Shown one piece after another: positions 48,032-58,050 of a stretch of DNA of 64,000 nucleotides; the stretch's first letter is position 1, and every line of letters starts with the position of its first letter. Position numbers and translations under genes: made by a program. Origin of the DNA: Brachionus rotundiformis (Eukaryota; Rotifera; Eurotatoria; Ploima; Brachionidae); the NCBI GenBank assembly GCA_016802295.1, contig JAESIW010000157.1, forward strand, positions 677,951 through 741,950, written 5' to 3'. The notes beneath the pieces are model-generated. The model made no database searches. It was not told where the DNA came from and saw only the letters and a program-made list of their open reading frames with translations.

Positions 48032-48104
48032 GATCGCATGGTGTAGTGATTATCACATCTGTCCAACACACAGAAGGTGCTAAGTTCAAGCCTTGATGCA
48101 AAAT
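48032..48104 (+). pseudogene. tRNA-Val(AAC)-like pseudogene or tRNA-derived SINE head
   Basis: The sequence contains TGGTGTAGTGATTATCAC, a good A-box and D-arm, then a 5-bp anticodon stem TCTGT/ACAGA enclosing CCAACAC (anticodon AAC), then AGAAGG and a degenerate T-arm with AAGTTCAAGCC as B-box. Metazoan tRNA-Val(AAC) has the same D-arm and anticodon arm. The conserved U33 is C here, the T-stem is weak and the acceptor stem pairs poorly, so it is unlikely to be functional. The A-box plus B-box arrangement fits a SINE promoter. Confidence 0.6.
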
Positions 48105-48878
48105 ATTTGGACAAATTTTGTAGACAAAAATTTTCAAATTTTGCTATAATCAAGATTTGCTTAGAATAAAAAATCTATCAAAAATTATAGAATGTTTTTC
48201 AAGTTAATAAAGCTCTATTCAAAACAAAACAGTCCTATTGAAGGATCGATTTTGCGTTCATTTCCTCTTAAATGCTTCTAAATTATTGACAACCTTCTTG
48301 TATTTCGCATTTAGTTAGAAAGAAAGCTAAATAACGTGGCTTTGGTGACTGGTATATGCTTTTTGGATGAAATTTGAATAGGGAAGATGATACAAAAATC
48401 ACGTTACAAATTTTTGAATTTTTTTTCTTTTGGTTGTTGATAAGGTTAATATTTGGTGAGTGAAATCAATAATTACAAAAAACGATTATTTTTTTTAAAA
48501 ATATATTTATTCAAAAAAAACTATCGAAAAAAAATTTAATAAATTTTTCACGACGCGTTTCGACCAAATGGCCTTCTTCAGGTTTTAAGAGTGAAATAAA
48601 GAATACAATTTAATAAAAGAAATAAAAAATAAAATATAAAAAGATAAAGATGGATATTTTATATAATAGAAAAAATTGCTTCTCAAATTATTATTAATTA
48701 ATTAGATAAATTTATTTTATCCTATAGACCAAAAATTTAAAGTTAAATTTGACTTTTGTGTTTCGGTTTCCATGGTTACCTAAATTTGCATCAAATCTCT
48801 TATATGCTTATTAATTATTAAATTTATAAATTTAAAATTTTTTGAAGAAAAACAGTATCAAAATTTTATGATATTAAG
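48105..48878. other. Spacer upstream of CFAP251
   Basis: Contains the hammerhead-like motif at 48551-48583 and otherwise AT-rich sequence. Confidence 0.5.
48551..48583 (-). ncRNA. Hammerhead-ribozyme-like motif (retroelement-associated)
   Basis: Read on the minus strand: CTGAAGA, then A, then stem GGCC-ATTT-GGTC, then GAAAC, then GCGTC. The order CUGANGA - stem II - GAAA - short stem III ending in GUC is that of small hammerhead ribozymes found in Penelope-like and other retroelements. The stem has one G-T pair and the residue next to CUGANGA is an unpaired A, so cleavage activity is uncertain. No retroelement ORF was found next to it. Confidence 0.35.
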
Positions 48879-51800
48879 ATGGAAATTGAGTCCAATATTC
48901 CAAGGGCACCTACGCCTATTCCAATGACGTCACTCATTGAAAACACCAAAAAAGAAGAGAATGAAATAAGCAACAATTTAACCGCTTTGGTAACTTTTGT
49001 TTTCGATTGAAATAAAAAATTAATATTATATATGAAAGAACTTGACATGGTGTTTTGGTTACAACAAACATATTGGAATACAAAATTTATGCATTAATGA
49101 GTCTAAAAAGATGTTTTTTGTTTCATCACATATTGGTGTTGTCTACGATTTTTCTTCTAATGAGCAAAAGCTTCTCCAAGGACATGTAAGCTCAGTAAAA
49201 TAGGATAAAATAAAAAATAATTTTAAAAAAATTAAGAGAAACTCAATCAGCTGTTGTGCTGTTAGCCAAGATAAAAGGTGGTTGGTGACCGCAGATGCCG
49301 GAAATGATAGTACAATAATAGTATGGGATTTAAATACTAAGTAATTCATTTAAAAATAATAAAAATAATTTTTGTAAATTGTCTTGTATAAGTGTCCCAG
49401 TACAGACTTATTTCAATTCTCATTTAGAGGGAGCAATAAGTGTAGCAATGACGCCTGACTCAAAATACATTGCGTCAATAAGCGCTCAACATCCCCAAGT
49501 CTTAGCTGTTTGGGAATGGACAACTGACAGCGAGGCTCCCATATGCACCGCAGAATTAGCCCCTGAGTATGGACCACAAACAAATATAAGATTCAATTTG
49601 GAAAATAATTTTCAGATTGTAACAAATAGTCATTCGCAGACTATATTCTACGAATGGAATTTTGACCAAGGCTTTATATACTATGCCCCGGTCTTAAATG
49701 ACACTGTAAGTAATTCTTCATTTAATATTGTTAATAATACATTTTGGAATAGACATTTAACAAACCAGTAGGCAGATTAACTCAATCTATTTTCCAGCTA
49801 AACAGTTCCAGAGCTTTGACAGCCACTTCGTTAGGCAATCTTGTTGTATGGGAAACTGTGGATGGCAAAAATACTAGCAAAGCAAATAAAAAAGCTTTTA
49901 AGCTTTTTAAATTCCAAGACAAAGCAATTAATGTTCTTAAGCTAATGAATGAGTAAAGATAAATTTTGGATAGAGCTTTTTTTTTTAATTTTTTAATTAG
50001 ATTTATTGTAATCGGGGATTCTGAAGGTCATGTAAAATTCGTCGATCAACAGTTGCATATTTTGATGTGGTTTAAACATTTTAATCTCGGACCTATAACA
50101 TCTTTATCCTTTTCTCAAACAACAAAGGACTTTAAACCGTATTATTATTAAATTAGATAATTTTATATTTTCAGTTTGAGATTTTTTGATAGAATGATTG
50201 ACTTTTCTGTTGTGGATAATGATGCAACAATTGAATATGAAAAATTTGTCTGCAAAGATTTTATAATTGGATCCGGAAATGCAATGGTTGGTCACATCAC
50301 TCAGTCTGGTAGCAAAATAGATGTAAAAAATTTTAAAAAATTTGATTATACTTTTAACGAAATATTTTTAGATTATAAGTAAAGCATCAGATAATTCAGT
50401 TATTGCTTTGGATACTCATCCCTCACTGTAACTACAAAATTATGAATTATGATATTAAAAATTTTTAATTTAAACCTTATCATTTAGACCAAGAATTTGT
50501 TTTGGTAATTCAGCTGGTTTTTTACAGCTATGGGACTATGAGAATAAGTAAATTTAAAAAATTTGTATTTTTGTTAGAATGTAAGTTTTAATTAAAATTT
50601 TAAATTTAAGATCAATGGTTTGTTCAAGAAATTTTCATCGAAATTTGCAGATAACTTGCATAAAATTCAGTCCAAAAGGAGACTTAATGGGTAAATTGAT
50701 ATTAATTTGAAAATAGACTTAATTCAAAACATAATTTGAAGCAATTGGTTTTCACAATGGACAAATGCAAATTATTGATTCGATAAGTTTGGATGATTGT
50801 TTAAAGACTCCATTCATCTATTCAAAAGATGCTATAACCCATATAGAATTTTCAGATGATTCATCTTTTTTGGCAACTGCTGTAAAATTTTTTTAAACCT
50901 TTGATATTTTAAATCTAAGAGAAATAATTTAGGAAGCCGACTTCACTGTTTCAGTTTATAAATATAATTTCATATCTGATAGAGATAATATTAAAATAAC
51001 ATCAGAGCCTTATACTTTTTTGGGGCGATATAGAGCTCACTACAAAGAAATTGTTAGCTTAATGTTTGGTATTTATCCAGATAATGGAGAAATACGCTTA
51101 TTGTCACTTGGAAAAGATCGAGTGTTAGTGGAATATGATTTGGCAAATAGCAACTATGATGATCTAATGATCAAAGAAAAGACAAGAATTGAACAATATG
51201 CAGTACCATTGGCAATGGCTTGGCATCCACCAACCACTAGCGAGTCTTTCATTTTAACTGTTAATAATGAATGGAAATATAAAATTTATAATTCAGTTAC
51301 AAAAATGTGTCGTAAAACTCTCCTAGGCCCGACTTTTGGAAGCTACTTAAAAAAGTTACTTCATTTAAAGCACCTTAAACAGCTCTTAATTTGATTTTTA
51401 TTTAGAATTTTAATCCTTCCAACTGAAGGTTCAATAACTGAGAACAGATATATGGTTTATATAACAGAGGATAAACTTGGCCTGCAAAAATTTCCATTGA
51501 CTGGAAATCCTTTTGATAGCATTGCAATATTCAGCCATCCAGATGGAGTAAATCTTAAAATTATTTTGAAAATAAATTTTAAATAAATTAAAATTCTTAA
51601 GGTAGCTAATTTTAAATCAAGCCATGATGGAAAATACTTGTTTACAGCAGGAGGAGAAAACAACAATTTGTTTATGTGGAAGATAAATTTAAAGTAATTT
51701 ACATTTTTATCTTAATAAAAATTTGTATCAAAATACAATTTAGAGCACTTGAAGCTCAATCGGTTCTTGGTGGTGCTGATTTAAAACCTTTCTACGGATT

Positions 51801-54800
51801 AATTGAAGGCGGTAGAGAGGGAGAGTTTTTCAAGGAAATGAAAGAGCTTTTTTACTATTCTCAATTGAGACAGTAAGTTAATCTATTTTTTATTATCAAA
51901 AATATTTTATACAATAACCTGCCAACTACAGTGGCAGACGCCGACTCAGTCAACAAGTTCAAGAATGGATATGATGCCTTTCTGTCTAGTCAACAATCTT
52001 GAACATGAACATTTATCTATAAAATTTCCCTTTTGCAGCTTTTTCTGTCTTACTTTTCTTTGTGTATTGTCCAAGGAGCTACCATAGGTGACCTCCTAGT
52101 AGGCCACCTCCGCAAGCTAGCCTTGCTGTAGCTTACATATATTATTTTTATTATTATTATTATTATACATTAATTCAACCTAAATTCATTTTTTATTTTT
52201 AAATCAGACTAATTCAGTGTTCTAATATCTGGTAAAAGATTTACCAAAACCAATAATAAAATAAATTTGTAAATAACTAATTTAATTTAAAAATTTTTTA
52301 AATTTTAATTTTAATTTATGTGGGAATTTAATTAGGAGTGATTATTACTGCTATATAGTTTATATATATTGTAGCCTTTATAAATTTAGATCGGATATTT
52401 GACTTTCAATTTGAGCCTTGAAACTGTTGACTGTCCTTGCTGTTACTGCTTCTTGTGGTAGTAACGTCGTATTTTACAATATTTACGATTGTAATATAGA
52501 AATTAAATTGTAGCTTGCTTTATTTAAGTATGAGAAATATTAAATAAAATTGATAATTAAAAAAAAATTGTTAAAAGTTAATATAATAAAATATAATTTT
52601 ATATTTCAAAAATACCAATGGCTTGCATAAATTTGAAAATATAAGTATTAGAGTCGTCTAACAGTCTATAAGAATAAATATGAAATGTAGATAAGTAATT
52701 ATTTAAATTTCAAAAAATAAAATTTAACAAATTAACAAGATTAACAAGATTTTTTAATTTAACNNNNNNNNNNNNNNNNNNNNNNNNNNNNNNNNNNNNN
52801 NNNNNNNNNNNNNNNNNNNNNNNNNNNNNNNNNNNNNNNNNNNNNNNNNNNNNNNNNNNNNNNNNNNNNNNNNNNNNNNNNNNNNNNNNNNNNNNNNNNN
52901 NNNNNNNNNNNNNNNNNNNNNNNNNNNNNNNNNNNNNNNNNNNNNNNNNNNNNNNNNNNNNNNNNNNNNNNNNNNNNNNNNNNNNNNNNNNNNNNNNNNN
53001 NNNNNNNNNNNNNNNNNNNNNNNNNNNNNNNNNNNNNNNNNNNNNNNNNNNNNNNNNNNNNNNNNNNNNNNNNNNNNNNNNNNNNNNNNNNNNNNNNNNN
53101 NNNNNNNNNNNNNNNNNNNNNNNNNNNNNNNNNNNNNNNNNNNNNNNNNNNNNNNNNNNNNNNNNNNNNNNNNNNNNNNNNNNNNNNNNNNNNNNNNNNN
53201 NNNNNNNNNNNNNNNNNNNNNNNNNNNNNNNNNNNNNNNNNNNNNNNNNNNNNNNNNNNNNNNNNNNNNNNNNNNNNNNNNNNNNNNNNNNNNNNNNNNN
53301 NNNNNNNNNNNNNNNNNNNNNNNNNNNNNNNNNNNNNNNNNNNNNNNNNNNNNNNNNNNNNNNNNNNNNNNNNNNNNNNNNNNNNNNNNNNNNNNNNNNN
53401 NNNNNNNNNNNNNNNNNNNNNNNNNNNNNNNNNNNNNNNNNNNNNNNNNNNNNNNNNNNNNNNNNNNNNNNNNNNNNNNNNNNNNNNNNNNNNNNNNNNN
53501 NNNNNNNNNNNNNNNNNNNNNNNNNNNNNNNNNNNNNNNNNNNNNNNNNNNNNNNNNNNNNNNNNNNNNNNNNNNNNNNNNNNNNNNNNNNNNNNNNNNN
53601 NNNNNNNNNNNNNNNNNNNNNNNNNNNNNNNNNNNNNNNNNNNNNNNNNNNNNNNNNNNNNNNNNNNNNNNNNNNNNNNNNNNNNNNNNNNNNNTTGCTG
53701 TTACTGCTTCTTGTGATAGTAACGTCGTATTTTACAATATTTACGATTGTAATATAGATATTAAATTGTAGCTTGCTTTATTTAAGTATGAGAAATATTA
53801 AATAAAATTGATAATTAAAAAAAAATTGTTAAAAGTTAATATAATAAAATAGAATTTTATATTTCAAAAATACCAATGGCTTACATAAATTTGAAAATAT
53901 AAGTATTAGAGTCGTCTAACAGTCTATAAGAATAAATATGAAATGTAGATAAGTAATTATTTAAATTTCAAAAAATATTGGATAGTTTACCAAGTTAAAA
54001 TTAAATCTAAGTATTAACGCCCAAATGAACAACTGAGATTCGCTTTAGGCTTTAAAACATGACGTGACAGACAAGTTGAGGATAAGGATTGTATTTAAAA
54101 ATTAAAATCAAATTGCGAAAAGCTTGATATATTTTATTTTTAAAACATATTTGATTGAATGTGACAAAGCATAATCGCAATAAAAATATATAAAGTATAT
54201 TGAATCAAGTTCAAAGAACTGTTATGGATACATGATTTCTTCCAATTTTGGACTAGATAGTTGATCATATTGAAACTTGGCACCAATTAGACTAATTAAA
54301 ATAATTAAAAATGGGTATTTATTACTAACACTTATATTACAGGAATAAAAATTATCTTTTTCGAAAAATTTTGTTTTTACAAATATTAAGAAAAAATATT
54401 CTAAGTTATTTATTAAGAATGATTTTTGAATTATTAAACAAACTAAATCTTAATTTAACTCTAGAAGCACCTGCAAAATTCGGTCAATTTTTAAACTGAA
54501 AATAAAATACCACTAAAAAAAGGCGATGAGTAAAAATCATATATTAATAAATCAAATAACAGATAATTGAAATAAGCAGTTAAAGATTGAAAGTGTTTGT
54601 CCCTTCATTATTTATAGGCCTTCGAAATTCCCATATTCCGAATTCCTGCTTCTAGTGCTTCTAGTGTTAAAATATATATATTATATTGATTGTTCGTATT
54701 TTTATAAAAAAAATTTCATAATAATAATAATAATTTCAATAATTTTAAATTAAAGTTGCAGTTGTTTACAACTACTATTACTAAAATGAATTTTTTAAAA

Positions 54801-55684
54801 TTTTCATTATAAAATTTAAAAATTTACTTAATACCAGATTTTTTAATTTAACAAAAGATCGAAATTTTTAAAAAAGTCATTTGACTTGTAAAATAGAATA
54901 AAATAAAACTTTTATTTTTAATATTCTAGACTTGAAAAAAATGCCTAATTTAAAGAATAAAATAATTTTTGATTTTTAAAAATTTTAGTCATGGTCTAAA
55001 CGAAAATACTGAACGAGTTATAAAATTGACAATTCCCTTGAGCGAAATTCCATTTGTGATGCGAGGTTTAGGATTCTATCCTACCGAACAGGAAGTAATA
55101 AATTAATGATCGATTTTTTTCATAAATTATAAATATTCAAAAAGATTGAAGATATGCTGAATGAGATAAAATTTAGTGAATATGTGGATACCAACAAACT
55201 TGTTGAGGAAATAAATCTGGACGATTTTATTAGACGTAGCTTTTTTACTTTAATTCAGGATTTTTTTTTAAATTCATTTCTTAAATAAGTTTACATAAAC
55301 CATAGACCAGCATTTGGCTTGGATCCTTATCAAATTTACGATTCATTTAGAATCCTAAGCAAACAATCTAACACAGAATTTTTGCCTCGACACGTATTTT
55401 TAAACGAGATCCAAACACATGGTGAGCACTTGACCGACTATGAGCTAGCCGATTGTATTTCGAATCTTCTTCATCTAAATAATGATGTTGAAGACTTTAC
55501 TAAAGAAGAAATAAACTCATTAATTGATCGGAATTTTCCAGAGGAGCTTTCAGTTGACAAATTTATGTCTGATATACTTGGAGTTCCAGCCGATGATTTT
55601 GACCAAATTCTGAACACTTGGGAACATATTAAACAAGCCAATACACCAAGAGTTATAAGTAAAAGCAAATCGTTTATCGAATAA
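48879..55684 (+). CDS. CFAP251: Cilia- and flagella-associated protein 251 (WDR66)
   Basis: Eighteen exons, 957 aa: 48879-48989, 49039-49185, 49237-49340, 49393-49705, 49753-49952, 50001-50138, 50175-50322, 50372-50427, 50488-50547, 50611-50690, 50742-50881, 50933-51354, 51406-51547, 51602-51693, 51744-51872, 54989-55094, 55145-55235, 55290-55684. All phases agree, including across the 3.1-kb intron 15 with an assembly gap, so no exon seems lost there. WD40 repeats fill about residues 40-690 (RWLVTADAGNDSTIIVWD, AVWEWTTDSEAPICTAEL, SLGNLVVWET, FGNSAGFLQLWDYEN). Next come the family motif FYGLIEGGREGEFFKEM and an EF-hand-like C-terminus (FVMRGLGFYPTEQE). CFAP251 belongs to the calmodulin/spoke-associated complex at the base of radial spoke 3 in motile cilia. 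The Glu-rich N-terminal extension of the human protein is absent. Confidence 0.95.
51900..52175 (+). mobile_element. LINE 3' end with hairpin and ATT tail, in CFAP251 intron 15
   Basis: Plus-strand reading gives NNLPTTVADADSVNKFKNGYD then AFLSSQQS and a stop, the C-terminal signature of CR1/Jockey-type ORF2. It is followed by about 150 nt of 3' UTR with a GC-rich hairpin (GCAAG...CTTGC) and an (ATT)n tail at about 52142-52167. CR1-like elements typically end in such microsatellite tails. 5' truncated to the last ~30 codons. Confidence 0.75.
52385..52485 (-). mobile_element. Second LINE 3' fragment, opposite orientation
   Basis: Minus-strand reading LPQEAVTARTVNSFKAQIES then QISDLNL and a stop, without internal stops. 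A better-preserved relative of the fragment at 15340-15545. Part of it is inside the gap-flanking duplication 2. Confidence 0.7.
52437..52719 (+). repeat. Left copy of gap-flanking duplication 2 (283 nt)
   Basis: Starts TTGCTGTTACTGCTTC and matches 53695-53977 at equal length with a handful of substitutions. About 45 nt of unique sequence lie between its end and the gap. Confidence 0.9.
52764..53694. other. Assembly gap (931 N) in CFAP251 intron 15
   Basis: Run of N. Because the flanking exons (ending 51872, starting 54989) join in phase and read through conserved CFAP251 sequence, the gap is intronic. Confidence 0.98.
53695..53977 (+). repeat. Right copy of gap-flanking duplication 2 (283 nt)
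   Basis: Near-identical to 52437-52719, beginning at the first base after the gap. Confidence 0.9.
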
Positions 55685-55831
55685 ATAAAAGCAATGTTTT
55701 TATTATTCAAATTACTTTATTAATTAAATTTATACTATTTTTTTTTACAATTAATTACAATTAATAAAAAAATACATTTTGCATAGATTATTATGTCTGA
55801 TTTACCAATTTTTTTCACATAAAATGCGAGT

Positions 55832-56449
55832 TTAGAACCACCATAAAGAATAAGGCCACATGTACCAAGAATAATATGGATAGTAATATCCATACCACCA
55901 CCATCTTTTTTTAATAGATTTGTCCAAATATAATATTTCACCAATTAGCTCTACTTTGAAATCTGTTCCATCAATTTCAGCATCATGGAAATGATCTGAA
56001 GACTTAAATAATCCAGTCAGTTTTTCAAAACATTTGAAATTAGAAACTCTAAAACCATGTTCATCAGTAGAATTTGAATGATACAGAAATAAATCAAATG
56101 ACTGACCATCGTGTTCGATAGAATAATTAAGATAATTTTGTTTTTCTAAATTTCTTGGATAAAGAAAAAATTTAATTGACTGTGGATCCGATTTCTCTGA
56201 TTCTGTATTAATTTTGCCAATTCCGTATGAAGGATACTTAATTGCTGAAGTGTTGGAGAATGCATCACATTCCACCGAACCGCTTGGACCATGACAAAAA
56301 ATGGACTTTTGTTCTGTGTTGAAAATACAAAATGTAGAATTTTCAAAATGTTCTTTTTCTAAACTATCAGGCAATAAAAGCTTCTTGTCCGACATAGACT
56401 CATTGGCCAAACAACTCGCTATAAGAAGAAAACAAATAATGCCCAGCAT
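55832..56449 (-). CDS. Secreted orphan protein with aromatic-rich C-terminus
   Basis: Single exon, 205 aa. A clean signal peptide (MLGIICFLLIASCLA) leads into a ~165-residue domain with paired cysteines (FCIF / IFCHG / VECDAF / FKCFEKL) and N-glycosylation sites. The last ~25 residues are extraordinary: KKRWWWYGYYYPYYSW followed by YMWPYSLWWF, that is almost only Trp, Tyr and Pro after two Lys and an Arg. The globular part aligns with the neighbouring gene 56960-57747 (C-x-G...x-CDA, a GF/GI-x-V...KC-F/Y pattern, then a V-x-L-x-G/L-x-I strand). No known family recognised. A role in extracellular matrix, lorica, glue or membrane insertion of the tail is speculation. Confidence 0.8.
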   Translation of the reverse strand: MLGIICFLLIASCLANESMSDKKLLLPDSLEKEHFENSTFCIFNTEQKSIFCHGPSGSVECDAFSNTSAIKYPSYGIGKINTESEKSDPQSIKFFLYPRNLEKQNYLNYSIEHDGQSFDLFLYHSNSTDEHGFRVSNFKCFEKLTGLFKSSDHFHDAEIDGTDFKVELIGEILYLDKSIKKRWWWYGYYYPYYSWYMWPYSLWWF

Positions 56450-56959
56450 TTTTATGATTTATATTCTTCTAATTTTCTAAAAAATTAAAATTCTATCCTC
56501 TTATTTATATGTGTATTGCCAAGTCTAAGCATTGAAATTTTGATAAGTTCGGCATGAATAGCTTGAAACAAATGCTAGCACGAGCTTTTATTTTTAAAAA
56601 GAACTGATCATGTTGTGCAATTAGAGCCGGTTAGTCTAAGCAGCCTCTTAATATTTTTGCTATAGTTAATTTTTTGCTAGCGAGTTTAAAAAACATGTTA
56701 TAGCTCGTGTCTTAAGTTGATTTAGATAGCAAAATCTTAGGCTTATGATTAAATTAATAGTTGAAATCTTTGGTCAATTATTGTTTTAAATTAAAAATTT
56801 GCACTTCACAATTTTTAAAAGAAAAAAATCTCATAATTAGTTTTATAGTTTTATTTAAGTTAATTAAATTTCGGACTTTATTAAGTAGATTAAATAGAAA
56901 AAATTAAAAGACAATTTAGGTTAAATTAAAAATTTTGGAAAATTTTAAAAAATTAGATT
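56450..56959. other. Spacer between the orphan secreted genes
   Basis: About 0.5 kb, AT-rich, no exon seen. Confidence 0.5.
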
Positions 56960-57747
56960 TTAATGGTACAATTTAAAATTTGATTTGAAATTATTAAGAT
57001 TTTTGGATTCTTCTGAACTTGAGGAATTTTCTAGACTGGACTCACTGGATGCACTGGATTCAGAGCTACTGCTTCCTTTTTTGGGCCCAAGATTTTTTCT
57101 TCCAAAATGTTGTCTACCAATCTGTACATATTTTCTACTTTTGCTTCTTTTTGTTTTCTTTTTGACATCATGACTTATAGAACCATTGATCTTTAACAAG
57201 CCAAGTACTTGAATATCATATTTTTCCATTAAAGAACCATAAGTACCATAATCTTGATTTTTATTCGACTGAAATGCTGCTTCAATACTGTGATAGCATT
57301 TTTCATCTAAAACTTTGATTCCTGGTTTTTGGGAATCAGGCCCGAAAGATAAAAAATTATATCGAATTTTAAGCTTGTTTTTGATCGAGTGCTTTGAAAT
57401 GAGGATGTGCCCGGTCTCTGGTTCTTTTGAATTTATTCCAATGAAAAATTCATCGTATTTTTTCAATTTGGAAGAAAATTGACCAAGTGCGTCGCATTTT
57501 GTGACATTTTTTCCACTTAAATAAATTATAAAAAATTCACTTTTTTAAAAAATTGCTATTAAATACTCAGAACATTGTAAAGAACTTGATTTAGCTGAGA
57601 AAAAACATTTCACTCGATCTAATTATTTAAATTTTGTTAATATTATTAATTAAAATTTTTATAAGATAATTTACTTTCTAAATTTTCTGCAGCTATTTGA
57701 TTACATATGGAAATTAAAATTAGTAACTTGATTGATTTTAAATTCAT
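56960..57747 (-). CDS. Secreted orphan protein with basic, Ser-rich tail
   Basis: Three exons: 57747-57675, 57594-57567 (28-nt microexon), 57515-56960; 218 aa. The first exon encodes a signal peptide (LKSIKLLILISICNQIAA). The mature part starts LQCSDGKNVTKCDALGQF, continues through FFIGINSKEP and KVLDEKCYHSIEAAF, and resembles the adjacent 55832-56449 protein in Cys positions and strand pattern. The tail is different: a basic run (VKKKTKRSKSRKY), then a Ser/Glu block (SSSSESSASSESSLENSSSS). The two genes look like an old tandem duplication whose C-termini diverged completely. The acidic Ser block is phosphorylation-prone; function unknown. Confidence 0.75.
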
Positions 57748-58050
57748 GTTATTTTTTTAAAAAAGATCACTTATTAAAAAATAAATTCAAATAAAAAAAA
57801 TTAAAAATATAAACGCTATTCAAATATGATTTATTTCATTGTATATATTAAGATTTGTATAATAATGAATGAATTAAATAGTCAAAACATTTTCAAAATA
57901 AGAAAAGCCAAATTTTTTGATTTTTAGACTAATAATTTTATTGTTAAATTTAAAAATAAGAATCTAATTTACAACTGTGATCTTAATTAAAATTAAGAAA
58001 ATAAATGGAAAATTTTACATAGCTGACAATAAAGTATACGATTCGAATTT
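57748..58050. other. Short AT-rich spacer
   Basis: About 300 nt between the orphan secreted gene (5' end) and the LASP 3' end; nothing recognised. Confidence 0.5.

Noticed and set aside
47953..48153. 66-codon minus-strand frame
   Set aside because: It is the antisense of the tRNA-Val-like sequence.
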